Shown: positions 1 through 11,067, counted from the stretch's first letter. The stretch: 64,000 nt of DNA from Alentia gelatinosa (GCA_950022655.1 OX465584.1:61258841-61322840), one strand, 5' to 3'. Program-made: numbers and translations. The notes: a model not told the origin generated them from the sequence alone.

Positions 1-289
1 GCTCAAACTAAACTGTGGGAGGTTTCCTCTATATTATATATGTTATAAAAATGTTTATGTGAATTGAAATCTCGATGTATGACACCATTACCTTCACTGG
101 AAGAACTGTTATTACAACAGAAGAGAATAAAAGCTTTTTAAGATAAAAAAATATATTGTACTGGTCCAGTCTTGTATACCACCCAGTTAGACCGACTCTT
201 AAGAAATGTGATACATTGTACCACGGTTTCAATAGGAGGGATTCCTTTAAAATGTAATGTACATGAACTCATTATGCATATGACACTTA

Positions 290-385
290 ATGTTTACTTC
301 ATAATACACTCGCTAACACTTGTGTATTACTACGCGTCAACCACTCGTGGTTTACGGTCGCGTGTCCACAAAACCATCGATTGTT
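290..385 (-). mobile_element. CAP-3 palindrome, right half
   Basis: The right arm (AACCACTCGTGGTTTACGG, then GTCCACAAAACCAT) matches the palindromes at 38340-38475 and 40420-40566. The apex CTCGCTAACACTT is at 309-321. The matching left arm is not recognisable, so the copy looks truncated. An open frame across it is not a gene. Bases 1-289 and 386-540 show no supported feature. Confidence 0.6.
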
Positions 386-761
386 GTCATGTAGTTCATG
401 GAAACTATTCCCTTTGTGACGGAGGGTTGGAAAACGTTTATCCGCTAGATGCTAATGGGATAAGATTGTTGTCTGGGAAAGCTTCTATGCTTGTCTAAAC
501 GGCTATTTACGTTTCTTTGAGCTGTCTAAGATTGTAATGTATTAAAGGCATATCCTACAATACACAGTGGCTCCACCTGGTGATTTTAAAATGCTGATGA
601 TTATCGATTAAAACCAGTTTCTTTGGCTATTTTAATACCAAATGAGTGAAGTTTAACATATTATCGAGTATGACCAGAGCCCATAGGTAAATTAGGCCAA
701 TTAAGATTTGAACGATTTACATAGGGAATTTACTTTAAAAAATACAGTTTTCATCAATTCA

Positions 762-1073
762 TTGACCTGTACGAAAAAATGTAAACTAAGGCACATATCG
801 TACCGGAGATGTCTACACTTGATGATGTTTATATGGTGGTGGTCAGATGACCCCACACACAACAGTTCCCCAACTCGAGTTACCAGAAGGCAAGAAAAGA
901 AAGCACTGAAAACAGAATATCCTAAAACAGAAAGGTATAGGCGCAGCCCGCTATACCTTGGTGTTAAAATCTGGGATAAGTTGCCTAAGCATATTCAGGA
1001 CTTGAACGACAGTTCATACTTCAAAATATTTATTAAATCTTACCTCTTGGAAAATAAGGCTGAATGGGAGTAG
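762..1073 (+). pseudogene. LINE reverse transcriptase, C-terminal remnant
   Basis: About 103 codons remain in frame up to the TAG at 1071-1073. The translation has the usual tail of non-LTR ORF2 proteins: a basic helix (YRRCLHLMMFIW), a polar linker, then RRSPLYLGVKIWDKLPKHI followed by a SYFKIFIKSYLL helix, corresponding to the common RRSPxYxGxxxWNxLP motif. The open frame extends upstream to 708, but only through a TTG codon and host-element sequence outside the insertion. It therefore has no genuine start. The catalytic palm (YxDD) and the endonuclease are absent. The family is probably of the CR1/jockey type; the clade cannot be assigned from this tail. It is not functional. Confidence 0.75.
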
Positions 1074-1329
1074 AAATTAAAAGCTTCCTGTACGTGATAC
1101 TTGCAACCTATAGGCTGGCCGAACGCTACACACGCTTTATATGTAAATTGTATATATACCTAGTAACTTACCTACCTGTAACGTCCTGTGTGTAATTAAC
1201 CTCTAATCTCGACTATCTTTGTTTCTGTCCTTGTTCATACATGTGTTATGTTACATCTGTCAACATGTAAAAACGCCCAATCTGGGTGAATGTTGTTTGA
1301 TTACTGAAATAAAAAAAAAAAATTAAAAA
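762..1329 (+). mobile_element. 5'-truncated non-LTR retrotransposon (LINE) insertion
   Basis: It contains the end of a reverse-transcriptase ORF (stop at 1073), a 3' UTR of about 230 bp and an A-rich tail with an AATAAA signal near 1308. The insertion is bracketed by the direct repeat AATTCA at 756-761 and 1330-1335. This fits a target-site duplication made by target-primed reverse transcription. It lies inside family E element 541-1572. The 5' truncation is typical of LINEs. Confidence 0.8.
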
Positions 1330-1659
1330 AATTCAAAGACAAAGACGGTGATCTATGACTTTTAAAACTAAAATTTTTAGTAATATACATTTCCCAATAT
1401 CTGTGAAAGTTTTAAGAAAGTTACATGGGTTTCACTATGAGAGAACTCACTAGTTAGATTTCCTGTAATTAAGTTTGATATGTGTTCTGCAACACCAGGG
1501 GATCTCCATCTTCAATTTTCAGGATATTGACATGGGTTTTATTTTCAAGGGAAATTGTCCGATATGCCTTTAAGTCAGCAGAAATGTCACTTTCTATTGC
1601 CGAGTTACTGAAATATTTTTATCAAAAACCAATATTGTTGTTTTGGTGATATTATCAAG

Positions 1660-1935
1660 AGACGTCACGAGTTTGAGTCTAAGTTTATTTATGTCACGCA
1701 TTCTGTTGGCTCCATAATTTCACGAGTCGAAGACAAGTGACATTACGGACCCAACAAAATGAGTGGCATAAATAAGCTCAAACTCAAACGAGTGGTGTCT
1801 ACATTTTATCCTACCCCGTTTCCATATTTTTTCAGTATCAGAAAGTAGTGGCATAAACAACACTTTATGTCACGTCTGTGAAATAAACAAATCCCATGTT
1901 AAGCCTATGGCGTTTTTTATTAGGGGTAGGATAAA
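1660..1935 (+). mobile_element. CAP-1 element (arm type GAGTTTGAG)
   Basis: A long palindrome at 1660-1799 (GAGTTTGAG against CTCAAACTC, GTTGG against CCAAC) has the apex GAGTCGAAGACAAG at 1724-1737. It is followed by a module from 1805 to 1935 bounded by TTTATCCTACCCC and GGGGTAGGATAAA. The apex stem is GTC/GAC instead of the usual GGC/GCC, a paired change. The arms match the truncated copy at 49343-49449. Bases 1936-2239 show nothing else supported. Confidence 0.75.
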
Positions 1936-2239
1936 TTGATATTTACAGTCGATATTATTGTTGTTATGTTTTCGTGCTGCCTGAATGTAGAACCAGGTAA
2001 ACAGAAACGTTGACAATATGTTGCTTTTATGTGATGACCACATTTTTCTGATACATATGAAAAATAACATCAAAATCGAATTCTAGTGTGACCACCAATT
2101 CTTCAAAAAAAATGTAAAGTAGATGACATTTCAACAAAGGACCCGAGTTTATCTGACAAATAGAGAAAAGGAACCTTTAAACTATCATGCCAATATGACT
2201 GCAGCATTCTGGAATAAATACACAAAATATATACAGGCC

Positions 2240-2368
2240 AGACTGGGTACAGATAAAAGCGGTAGTATGCTCTGAGGAGTTGACGCATAGTAATATGCGA
2301 GCGCATGCGAGGATATTGCGCAGAATCAACTCCGAGGAGGATATAACCGCTTTTATCTGAAACCAGTC
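2240..2368. mobile_element. Palindromic element family F
   Basis: A near-complete hairpin has ends AGACTGG and CCAGTC and arms CAGATAAAAGCGGT and ACCGCTTTTATCTG. Related copies lie at 23268-23402 and 30872-30992. The apex region contains GCGAGCGCATGCGAGG, which gives GA/GA opposed on either side of a GC-rich inner stem. No coding capacity. Confidence 0.7.
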
Positions 2369-2500
2369 AATATTGTCATTTTATATCCACCTTTTCCTCA
2401 CAAGGGGCGTACTGATATTGTTTCAATTAGGTATGCACTACTTTTTGTATACGCACTATTTTTTCCGTATGCGCCAGCTTTTCGGACCAGAGCATAAAAC

Positions 2501-2938
2501 ATATATGTATGCTCCGGGTTTTTAGATGCACATTGCCTATGTGTTTTCTATGGGCACTTTGCATTAGGTGGATATATCTGTATGCTCAAGGTATGTAGAT
2601 ACACACTCCCTATGTGTTTTCTATGGACACTCTGTATTAGCTGGATAGATCTGTATGCTCTGGGTATGTAGATTCACACTCCCTATGTTTTGTCTAAGGA
2701 CACTTTGTATCAGGTGGATACATCTGTATGCTCTGGGTATGTAGATACACACCCCTTATGTGTTTTCTATGGACACTCTGTATTAGCTTGATATATCTGT
2801 ATGCTCTGGGTATGTAGATTCACACTCCCTATGTGTTTTCTATGGACACCTTGTATTAGGTGGATACATCTGTATGCTCTGGGTATGTAGATACACACTC
2901 CCTATGTTTTCTACGGACACTTTGCATTAGATGGATTA
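2501..2938. repeat. 73-bp tandem repeat, about 6 copies
   Basis: TGTATGCTC recurs at 2506, 2579, 2652, 2725, 2798 and 2871, an exact 73-bp spacing. The unit includes GTAGATACACACTCCCTATG and GGACACT. The first copy is the most diverged. Confidence 0.9.
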
Positions 2939-3111
2939 TAAAACCATGCATAGCTCGCCCGGTTTCACAGTCTGTCAGGTGAAGAAGTCATTAGTAGACT
3001 GCTCAGCGGTTGGGTCTGTCCGAGTAGCTCTGAGCGGCTCTGAGCGGCTTTGAGCTGCTCCTGACAGGCAGCGAGACGGGCACGTCATATGGCGTGACTC
3101 GCAACATAACG

Positions 3112-4680
3112 GTACAGTGTTTAGTAACATACAGAAAGCAGGAGCAGTGTCCTACAATGACACCACAGTCTCTATACACTGTTCCACTGTGACATGGCCT
3201 AGAAATATAACATATGTAGCACCTACAATATAAGATAAGAGTGAACTAGAACATGCCATATATAGGTACTAGGAGCATAAAGAAATGATGTATAATAGCA
3301 TTAGAGAAGTAAGGAGCATTGTTCTACAATGAAGCCAGGGTCTCTATACACTGTTCCACTGTGACTCGGACTAAAAATATAGCATATGTAGAATCTACAA
3401 TATGACATAAAGAATGAACTAGAACATGCAATGAGTAGTTATTTCGAACATAAAGAGATGATCTTAATAGCAATCAAGAAGTAAGGAGCATTGTTCTATA
3501 ATAACACTGCGCTCTCTAGAGACTATTCCACTGTGACTTGTCATAGAAATATAACATATGTAACACCTACAATATGACATGAAGAATGAACGAGAACCTG
3601 CCATTTGTAGTTACTCACAGCATAAAGGGACAATGTTTAGTAACATACACAAAGCAGGAGCAGTGTCCTACAATGACACCACAGTCTCTATACACTGTTC
3701 CACTGTGATGTGGCAAAAAATATTACATATTTAGCATCTACAATATGACATAAAGAATGAACTAGAACATGTCATGAGTAGTTACTTCAAGCATAAAGAG
3801 ATGCTCTTAATAGCATTCAAGAAGTAAGGAGCATTGTTCTACAATGACACCAGGTTCTCTAGAGACTATTCCACTGTTACTTGGCATGGAAATATAACAT
3901 ATGCAGCACCTACAATATCATATAAAGAATGAATGAGAACCTGCCATTTGTAGTCGCTCGCAGCATAAAGGGACAATGTTTAGTAACATACAGAAAGCAG
4001 TGCAGGATCCTACAATGACACCACAGTCTCTATACACTGTTCCACTGTGACATGGCCTAAAAATATAACATATGTAGCACCTACAATATGACATAAAGAA
4101 TGAACTAGAACATGCAATGAGTAGTTATTTCGAACATAAAGAGATGATCTTAATAGCATTCAAGAAGTAAGGAGCATTGTTCTATAATAACACCAGGCTC
4201 TAGAGACTATTCCACTATGACTTGGCATAGGAATATAACATATGTAACACCTACAACATCATATAAAGCATGAACGAGAACCTGCCATTTGTAGTTACTT
4301 GCAGTATAAAGGGACAATGTTTAGTAACATACAGAAAGCAGGATCATTGTTCTACAATGACACCACAGTCTCTATACACTGTTCCACTGTGACATGGCAT
4401 AGAAATATGACATATGTAGCACCTACAATATAAAAAAAATTAACTAGAACATGCCATGCATAGTTCTTTTGAGCATAAACAGACCATGTTTAATAAAATA
4501 CAAAGAGGACCATTGCTCTACAATTACACTTCAGTCTCTTTACATTGTTCCACTGTGACTTGGCCTAAAAATATGATATGTAGCATCTACAATATAAGAT
4601 AAGAGTGAACTAGAACATGTCATGAGTATATACTCACAGCATAAAGAGATGATGTTTAGTGGAATACAACAAACAGGGCT
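3112..4680. repeat. ~171-bp satellite, about 9 copies with A/B alternation
   Basis: The box RTTCCACTGTGA recurs at 3181, 3353, 3525, 3697, 3868, 4039, 4209, 4381 and 4547, mostly 170-172 bp apart. From the third copy two monomer types alternate: B (CTCTAGAGACTATTCC) at 3525, 3868 and 4209, and A (TCTCTATACACTGTTCC) at 3697, 4039 and 4381. This makes a ~343-bp dimer. The unit is close to one nucleosome repeat. No gene. Confidence 0.9.
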
Positions 4681-5077
4681 TAGCCATCATTACTGCTAAA
4701 ACTATTGTGAATAAACAAGAAATATTTGGTTGCGTTTTGTATGTAATCAATGCAACCCATTTACTGCTGACCTAGCTGAATATGCATACAATGATAATTC
4801 ACATGTGTAAAATCTGATGGGTTTAGCATATCTGCTTCGTGGAGTCATATTTCACGATTAAGCATTCCCTACGAGGCTAGAGCCTAATTGGCTTGATGAA
4901 TATATGCGACGAATTGAATATTCAATTTAAAATTAGATTTCTAAATGTTCTTGGAATCACTAGTCACCAGAGTGTAAATCCTATGAGATGTCATTCCTTC
5001 GAACACAAAGATCTACTATAATGAAAGGATGTATAATAAAGCTGCTTGTAAGTCCGAAAACTGGACAATGGCACAAT
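4681..5077. other. No supported feature
   Basis: AT-rich sequence with no long ATG frame, no inverted repeat of note and no match that I recognise elsewhere in the window. Confidence 0.5.
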
Positions 5078-5358
5078 AAGGCCCGGCGTCCACCTACTAC
5101 GATATGGCTCCAATATGCTCGATGCACCTCCTGATAAAAAAATCAAAATCACATCGGAAGGTCACCTAATATTGGGGCAGTTAACCACGTCTCTGCGATT
5201 AGATACCAATAAAAAACCCATACAATGCAGGGTGGATTGCCATGTCTAGACATATGTATACGATTTTGCACCTTCATGATGTCTCAGATATTAAATTTTT
5301 GTATAGGAACCATATCAGTAGGTCTCAATTTCTATTGTAGTAGGTGGAGCTGGGTCTT
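5078..5358. mobile_element. MITE family A
   Basis: About 280 bp with imperfect terminal inverted repeats (AAGGCCCGGCGTCCACCTAC against GTAGGTGGAGCTGGGTCTT). The core shares CATGTCTAGACATATG with the copies at 8472, 14555, 22633, 25454 and 37151. It is non-coding. The flanks are TAA/TTA-like, compatible with PIF/Harbinger TWA target sites, but the ends are ambiguous. Confidence 0.8.
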
Positions 5359-5705
5359 ACCGTATATACGCGACTGGAGACTGTGGCAGATAGGCCTAAT
5401 CTGGCCTAACAGATTTTCTAGTATAGATAGAAACCTTTGAAAAAACAATCAATCTGTTCCCGATTTATCCCGACAATCGGCTCGGTTAGAATCGGGAATT
5501 TAATGTTGATGTCCTATACCAATTGTCCTGGCATTAGTGTGGAAGATCTTCTGTTAAGTTGAACGAACACTAATCTGCCTTTTTCATTTATGTGAAATAA
5601 ACACATCCTGATAATAAAAAAGAAAATACCTATAAGACACCGACGTGCCCACTACTTCCGGTCCAGGCAGGGTGATAATATGAAGAGACATTACTAGTTT
5701 GAGTC

Positions 5706-5984
5706 TTTTATCCTAGCCCTCATATAAATCTCCATAAACTTAACATGGTGTGACTGTATGCCACGGTTATGGCATAAAATATTTATATGCCACTGGTAAC
5801 ATTTGAAGTTAAAAACATGTAACAGGATAGGATAAAATTTAAACATCACTCAATTTTATATACTTGTTTATATGCCATTCGTTGTCTTTTACTACAGATA
5901 TCACTCAGCTCCGCTTCGTGATATCATGCCACAAAGACAATTCATGCCATATAAACAATTATATGAAATTTTGTGATGTTTCAT
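5706..5984 (-). mobile_element. CAP-1 element (arm type AAACATCAC)
   Basis: The module at 5706-5836 is bounded by TTTATCCTAGCCC and GGATAGGATAAAA. It is followed by a ~145-bp palindrome pairing AAACATCAC with GTGATGTTT and TTGTTTATATG with CATATAAACAA. The apex CTCAGCTCCGCTTC (5904-5917) reads on the minus strand as GA-AGC-GGA-GCT-GA-G. The same arms occur at 44663-44937. Confidence 0.75.
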
Positions 5985-6428
5985 GATCTTATTTATTTCT
6001 TTTTGTTTTATTCAAATATTTATTTTTGCATTTGACAAAGACATAGTCATTCTTACACGCAAATCAAAACGTGCGTCCGGTAACATAATACAAGTGTGAA
6101 GGATGATTTATTACATAGTTCACTAGATTTGACACTAGAGGTCAGGTCAAATCCCACTGGTACCTGACAATGACAGTGCAAATATCAACAAACTCAGAAA
6201 GTACACACATATTGATTGGTCAAACCAACCGCTCCCGCCACCGCAGGTCGGTAGGGACCAATGAGTACAAGGGTCAGGGTTCATACACAAGGGTAAACCA
6301 ACCAGAACCATGGTTCAATATCACGGTGCCTTCGCCACGGCGGGGATCCGAAAAACACTGGACAGATCACTCACTCAGTAGTCGCTGCCGACGCCACGTC
6401 AAACCAACCTTTATTACATAGTTCTCCT

Positions 6429-6455
6429 GGAACCTGTTTAACTAGTTTCATGACA
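6429..6455. mobile_element. Solo end of family G
   Basis: It matches the terminal repeat of family G (GGACCTGTTTCACTAGTTTC type; full copies at 45484 and 55411), with small changes. No partner end is seen nearby. The rest of 5985-7010 has no supported gene. It does hold a duplicated word, GCACAGTGTGAACTGG, at 6939-6954 and 6965-6980. Confidence 0.45.
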
Positions 6456-7139
6456 AAAGTGTTAGGTCTCCAGTCTCACACAGTGGCAGGGTTCAAGGCG
6501 CCACTTTCAAACCTGCCAGCAGAGGGGAAGGAGCTCTTGAGAAAGGACTGTGTGAGGCTTGCAAGCCATTGCCTATGTGAAATAAGGCTGTATTCCACAA
6601 GACCAAACAGCCATAAAACGTGGAGCTCTATTGAGCTCTATTGTGGTTTGGAGTACATTAGATATCACTCTATCAATATCTGATAAGATTTTTGATAGAG
6701 CTCTAACAGTTTGTATGTAGTAGCTGTTACTAGTTAGCCTATTTTTGTATAGGAATCTCCATTCAGCTGTCATTCGAGACCTTGCCAAAACGATAGGGGG
6801 CGCTGCGCTTCACACCTCCTCTGAGTGATGAATATAGTTGACCCACATCGTCCCAAGTCTATCTGGTATACAGAAAGGGGTCTACATGTACGATCTTAGA
6901 TTATTAAACGGGCCCCTGGATCGCAAGTTCTCCCAGTCGCACAGTGTGAACTGGTCTTTAAAACGCACAGTGTGAACTGGCCTTTATTTTCACTGAGTTT
7001 GACGCGTTTGTTTAATTTCTTCCAAAAGTATCTTCCTCCATAATATGTCGCTCTTGTCTAGAATATCTATACCGGAGATTCTTTTCCATTCTTTCCTTTT
7101 TTTGACCTGATATAATTTGTAATTCCCGAAAATGAGAAA

Positions 7140-7506
7140 TCAATTTGAAAAAAATACTCGCGATATGGGATGCCGCGAAGCCATCATTAACGGCCGTTGG
7201 TACTGTACTCACATTGGCATTCGGGCGATGTAACTCGAAACCCCTCATCTGGGTACCCGTAGGCGTCGATGGAGGAACTTGTGAGACTGCCATCGCGGAA
7301 TCGTTCATAGGCCTGGACGGCGAGGCTGCCGCCTGGTTCCTAGAGGCTGCCGCCTGAGTGAATGCCATCAGTGCAGATTTCATAGTCCGCATTTCGCGAC
7401 TCAAATCCTCGATTTTCTTGTCCATTTTTACGTTCTTGTTTTCCCCTGCCGAAGTCTTTTTAACGATTTTCTGGGTCTTGCCCGCGGGAGTTTTCTTCGG
7501 GGGCAT
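7140..7506 (-). pseudogene. Gag/ORF1-like N-terminal fragment, unrecognised
   Basis: From the ATG at 7506, in good context (CAAG before it), the minus strand encodes about 120 residues before the sequence turns AT-rich and loses character near 7140. The start is Lys-rich (MPPKKTPAGKTQKIVKK). A charged helix that could form a coiled coil follows (MDKKIEDLSREMRTMKSALM), then Ala/Ser/Pro-rich low-complexity sequence. This is the usual look of the N-terminus of retroelement gag or ORF1 proteins, for example DIRS-like or LTR types. No zinc knuckle, protease or RT follows. The frame runs on to 7012 and opens upstream only at a TTG, so both extensions are doubtful. The segment is clearly richer in CpG than its flanks, which suggests a younger insert. 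It could instead be a first exon of an unknown host gene. Confidence 0.4.
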
Positions 7507-7870
7507 CTTGAGGCGTCGTAGATGCGCGAAAAAGGGAATTTGTCGGCGTAATAGCAGGATCAAACAAAATGTTCAAAGGCGTCTTTGATGGCGTGCGGCA
7601 TGACGTCACGAAGATGATGTCACGACGGCCGCGAGCCTCTAGATGGCGCTGCATCCGGGGAGGCCGTAATGCGTCTCGTAATCGTCAGGGGGCGCCACTC
7701 CGTTCTCCTCTTGAGTCCATTAAACCTCCTCAGTCGGTCACAATATGCAGGGAACAGACATCGGTATAGAGAAGCAGACACAAACCCGACAGCACTTCAG
7801 TATTGCTGCGATTATTGCTGCAATTTGTCTCCCTCGACCAACGAGATTACGACCCGGTTAAATATTTAAC
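7507..7870 (-). other. GC-rich leader beside the gag-like frame
   Basis: A CpG-rich block with several CG-containing words (ATGACGTCACG, GGGGGCGCCACTCC) lies just upstream of the gag-like ATG. It could be the 5' UTR or internal promoter of a retroelement, or a host CpG island. No terminal repeat is visible. Confidence 0.35.
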
Positions 7871-8471
7871 ACCTCGAGGCTAGACAGCGGTCAAATAACT
7901 GCCGGCCAGGATGAGATGTGGATGGGAAAAATGCAATCTGTATCACGGAGTCTGATCGGCTGCCAGCAAATAGTCGAAATGAGTCCTTGTTGGTATTCTC
8001 AACCAGGAATATTACACCTCTTTGCTCAGTTTTTGTCATTATGTTTCTGATTAATGTTCATCTGTCCTAGACTTGTCTTTACTGTAGGATAAGAAGTGTT
8101 TCTACAAGTGGAAGTAGTATTTGGCCATTACGCCACAGCTCCAGAATACAAACAAATGCATATCTTGAGGTGTTATTTTCATTCTTGAATATACAATACA
8201 TTTATTCAGGAAATTTTACATCGATAATGATTACTAATATATATAGAACAACAATGTACTTTTTCAGGCACTCAAAGTTCTGTTTCAAGTTAAATTAAGT
8301 AAGAATTGATTTGAAACACTTAAACCTAATTGAAAGTCATAATATTTGCAAACGGCCCTATGTGTCTTCTATCCAATTCCAAGATCCAATAATTGTCCGA
8401 TCGGTATCTCACACGTGACAACGATTTTATCGGAAGTATACTCTGAGATTCTCAAGGCTAGCAACCGACAT
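7871..8471. other. No supported feature
   Basis: AT-rich sequence without recognisable coding or repeat structure. Confidence 0.5.
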
Positions 8472-8761
8472 TAAGGCCTGGCGTCCACCTACTACGATAG
8501 AAATTTAGACCTCCCGATATGGCACCGATACAAAAAGGCAAATGTCGGAGACATATCGGGAACATGCAATATCGCAGATATATGTCTAGACATGCCAATC
8601 CATCACGCATCTCAATGGGTTTTTTTTCGGTGCCTAATCGCAGAAACGTGGTCAACTGCCCCGATAATAGGTAACCTTCCGACGCGGTTTTGATTTTTTA
8701 TCGGGAGATGCATCGTAGACCATATCGGAGCCATATCATAGTAGGTGGACGCCGGGTCTTA
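8472..8761. mobile_element. MITE family A
   Basis: Terminal repeats TAAGGCCTGGCGTCCACC and GGTGGACGCCGGGTCTTA. The interior is colinear with the other family A copies, including CATATGTCTAGACATG. It abuts the family B element at 8759-9129 with essentially no spacer, so one may have used the other's TTAA-like end as a target. Confidence 0.85.
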
Positions 8762-9129
8762 AAGCCTGCCCCTACCTACCACGATTGTAGCGTGAGGTCT
8801 GGCAAAATTGTGGTAGGTGGAACAGGTTTCTGCGACTCCGTCTACGACAGCTCACGATAGGCTGCAATGAAAACGCCAATCGTAAGAGGTCCCGATAATT
8901 TCCAACATGTTGGAAATTTCGTAGCCTGTCGTAGGGTATCGTAGCCTATCGGGAAGATATCGTGGTCAGCGTTTTTGTTATTGGTCCTCCCAAGGCATTG
9001 CCAGGCTCTACGATTTCAAACTGTTGGACCTATCGGGGACCTCCCGATAGGTCACGATTTCCCCATTTCAAATCGTAGCTATCGGGAAGCATGTCGTGGC
9101 CTATCGTGGTAGGTGGGGGTCCCCTCTTA
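8759..9129. mobile_element. MITE family B
   Basis: Imperfect terminal repeats CCCCTACCTACCACGATTG and ATCGTGGTAGGTGGGGG. The interior is built of diverged ATCGTRG and CTATCGGGA words in both orientations. A second copy is at 10454-10746. Non-coding. Confidence 0.75.
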
Positions 9130-9540
9130 CTCATGGTTACATGTCGTAGACACCCCACGATGGAGGGGTATCTTACATAAATTTTGAACGATACGAACAT
9201 TGTACGATACGATCTATCATAGAATCGTCTTGGTTAAAATCAACTTCATTTGTGTCTTAACGGTATTATAAGATTCTAGGTTTCTGTCCATGGGTGGTGG
9301 TCTATGCCATAGTCGTTTGTTATGTTACAGAGTTTCGAACAACGCTCGAGGTGTGTTTCTCCGGTAGTCACGAGGGAAGATTCACCTTAGAGACATTGCA
9401 TGAGTCAGGAAAATCCCCGGAGTATATATGTAGCTTTCTCTAATTATACACAGCGTAAAACAGGTCAAGTAAGAAACTGTTCGTGCTTTTCTTCCTTCGC
9501 CTACGTGCAGTTCTGCGTGTGCTCCTCCGCCTACTTTGAA
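9130..9540. other. No supported feature
   Basis: No coding or repeat structure is recognised. The right part blends into repeat family H. Confidence 0.45.
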
Positions 9541-9850
9541 GTGTAATATATGGAGACGTGGTTAGTGTGCCTGAATGGAATCAGTTCCGAATTGTTTTTG
9601 GTCAAAAATATATGAACCGAGTTCGGAGAACGAGTTTAATATTCCAAAACAACAAGGAGCAAACGTGATCCGAACACACTCACTATGACTCATCATTATT
9701 AGATACATGAAGATTATCATGTACGCCATTTTATATAAAGTCACGTGGTACAGAGCGCACGAATTGTTAGTACGTGCACAGTATGCAGAACGTAACCTTT
9801 ACAGCTGGCCAGTAAAGTATGAGGCATTCGTGAAGAGGTATATAAGGACA
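9541..9850. repeat. Dispersed repeat family H, copy 1
   Basis: Several stretches are shared in the same order with 44563-45190: GTTAGTGTGCCTGAATG, TACGCCATTTTATA, ATTGTTAGTACGTGCACAG and TACAGCTGGCCAGTAAA. The other copy carries a CAP-1 insertion. The ends of the family are not clear. Sequence between 9851 and 10080 is unassigned. Confidence 0.65.
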
Positions 9851-10080
9851 AATCATATAATGCGGTGATTCCATCTGCCGGAAACCAATCACCGACGTTT
9901 TGGACCCTGTACAATAGTCGTTCGGTAGTTCTGCTTGAAAGATTATCAGTTCACATACTTAGTGACAGTGAGAAAAAAAGCTCTTTTTCTATGAAAAATA
10001 TGGCAGTCGCTGACTGACTTTTAAGACTCATATTCATTTACCACCAATCAATTCAACCTGTTTTGATTTCGTTGGTGGCA

Positions 10081-10396
10081 TAAAGCCCAATGCCCATCTA
10101 CCGATTATGGGTTGAACGATTAGCTCGCAAATCGTATAGGAGTCGGTGAACTTGTCACAGGCAAATTACGTAACCCCTCGCTCAACCAGCGGACATAGAG
10201 GAGAGGTGGGTGGTGGGTAATAGTCCTAAGCAAATCAGTCTACCAATCGGTGGCCCAACCTTGCCTATATAGCTGTCCTACATCTACCGACTACGGCCGA
10301 CTCTGTTAGGATGCCTCGCCTAGACAAATTACCGTCCGTATGTTGCGACAAAGGTACATCAATGTTCCGAAATCGGTAGATGGGCATTGGGCTTTA
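10081..10396. mobile_element. MITE family C
   Basis: Terminal repeats TAAAGCCCAATGCCCATCTA and TAGATGGGCATTGGGCTTTA are perfect over 20 bp and continue into ACCGATT. The interior contains CATCTACCGACTACGGCCGA, shared with the copies at 27622, 29292, 29504 and 60679. About 316 bp, non-coding. Confidence 0.85.
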
Positions 10397-10453
10397 AAAG
10401 ATGGTCGGTTGGTGCTATGATGCGCACTGTTGGTAAGGACAATTTTCAACCTG

Positions 10454-10746
10454 AAAGCCCTGCCCCAACCTTCGCCGATGGTCTACCACATACTTCCCGA
10501 TGGCTATGATTTGAAATGCCCAAATCGTAGCCTTCAGTTCAAAATCGTGGACATGGTTTGAAATCGTAGAGTGTAGGAACGCCTTGGGAGGACAAAAAAC
10601 ATAAACTATGGTCACGATTCAATCTGTGTATCAATGTGGATCCAAAGCTGAGTTTTGATATGGAAACAATTTATTATTATGGGAATATGGAATTAATCTA
10701 AGGTATTTAGAACATATCATGATGTGGTAGGTGGGGGCAGGGCATT
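10454..10746. mobile_element. MITE family B
   Basis: Ends AAAGCCCTGCCCCAACC and GGTGGGGGCAGGGCATT form an imperfect inverted pair. The interior carries CAAATCGTAG-type words like the 8759 copy. It lies about 60 bp from a family C copy. Confidence 0.65.
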
Positions 10747-10797
10747 ATTGTTTACACTTGGCTATTGTTGTACCAAAATTGTCACATATAGATATAA

Positions 10798-10910
10798 TCG
10801 GTCGGCGGTTCTTAATGTCATAGTCGGCAGTCATAATCGGCAGGTGGACACGCCATATATGGCCGAGTTACCACCTACCGATGAAAAGGCCACCGATTAT
10901 TGCACTATAC
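10798..10910. repeat. Copy of an ATCGGTCGGC repeat
   Basis: ATCGGTCGGCGGTTCTTAATG to ATCGGCAGGTGGACACGCC aligns with 23456-23512. It is probably a fragment of a further inverted-repeat element, since CACCTACCGAT appears in reverse orientation within 40 bp. Nothing else is supported between 10911 and 11067. Confidence 0.5.
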
Positions 10911-11067
10911 ATGTATAAAAGTCGGTGGATCTACTTGACAAATAGCCGGGGCTTATTATTGGTGGCGGTCAGAAAAAATGTAGTATTCCCATAGAAATTG
11001 AGGTAGTCTGTTGGGTTTGTTGTTAGAAGTTTTTATTTATACTGAGCGTAAAATCGCACCTAGGGCA

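Larger units (their letters stand above)
541..1572 (+). mobile_element. TIR element family E, split by a LINE
   Basis: The ends are inverted copies of TTAAAGGCATATCC, starting at 541 and ending at 1572. The body, including GACGGTGA and a CACAGTGGCNCCACCTGGTGAT-like stretch, recurs at 30311-30808, 42567-43428, 43920-44105 and 46611-46947. This copy is interrupted by the LINE at 762-1329; without it the element is about 460 bp, like the 30.3 kb copy. No transposase frame is visible, so it is non-autonomous. TTAA-like flanks are possible, but the exact target duplication is unresolved. Confidence 0.75.

Noticed and set aside
3112..4680. Alpha-satellite-like centromere DNA
   Set aside because: Only the period length is similar. 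Sequence and organism type differ, and only nine units are present.
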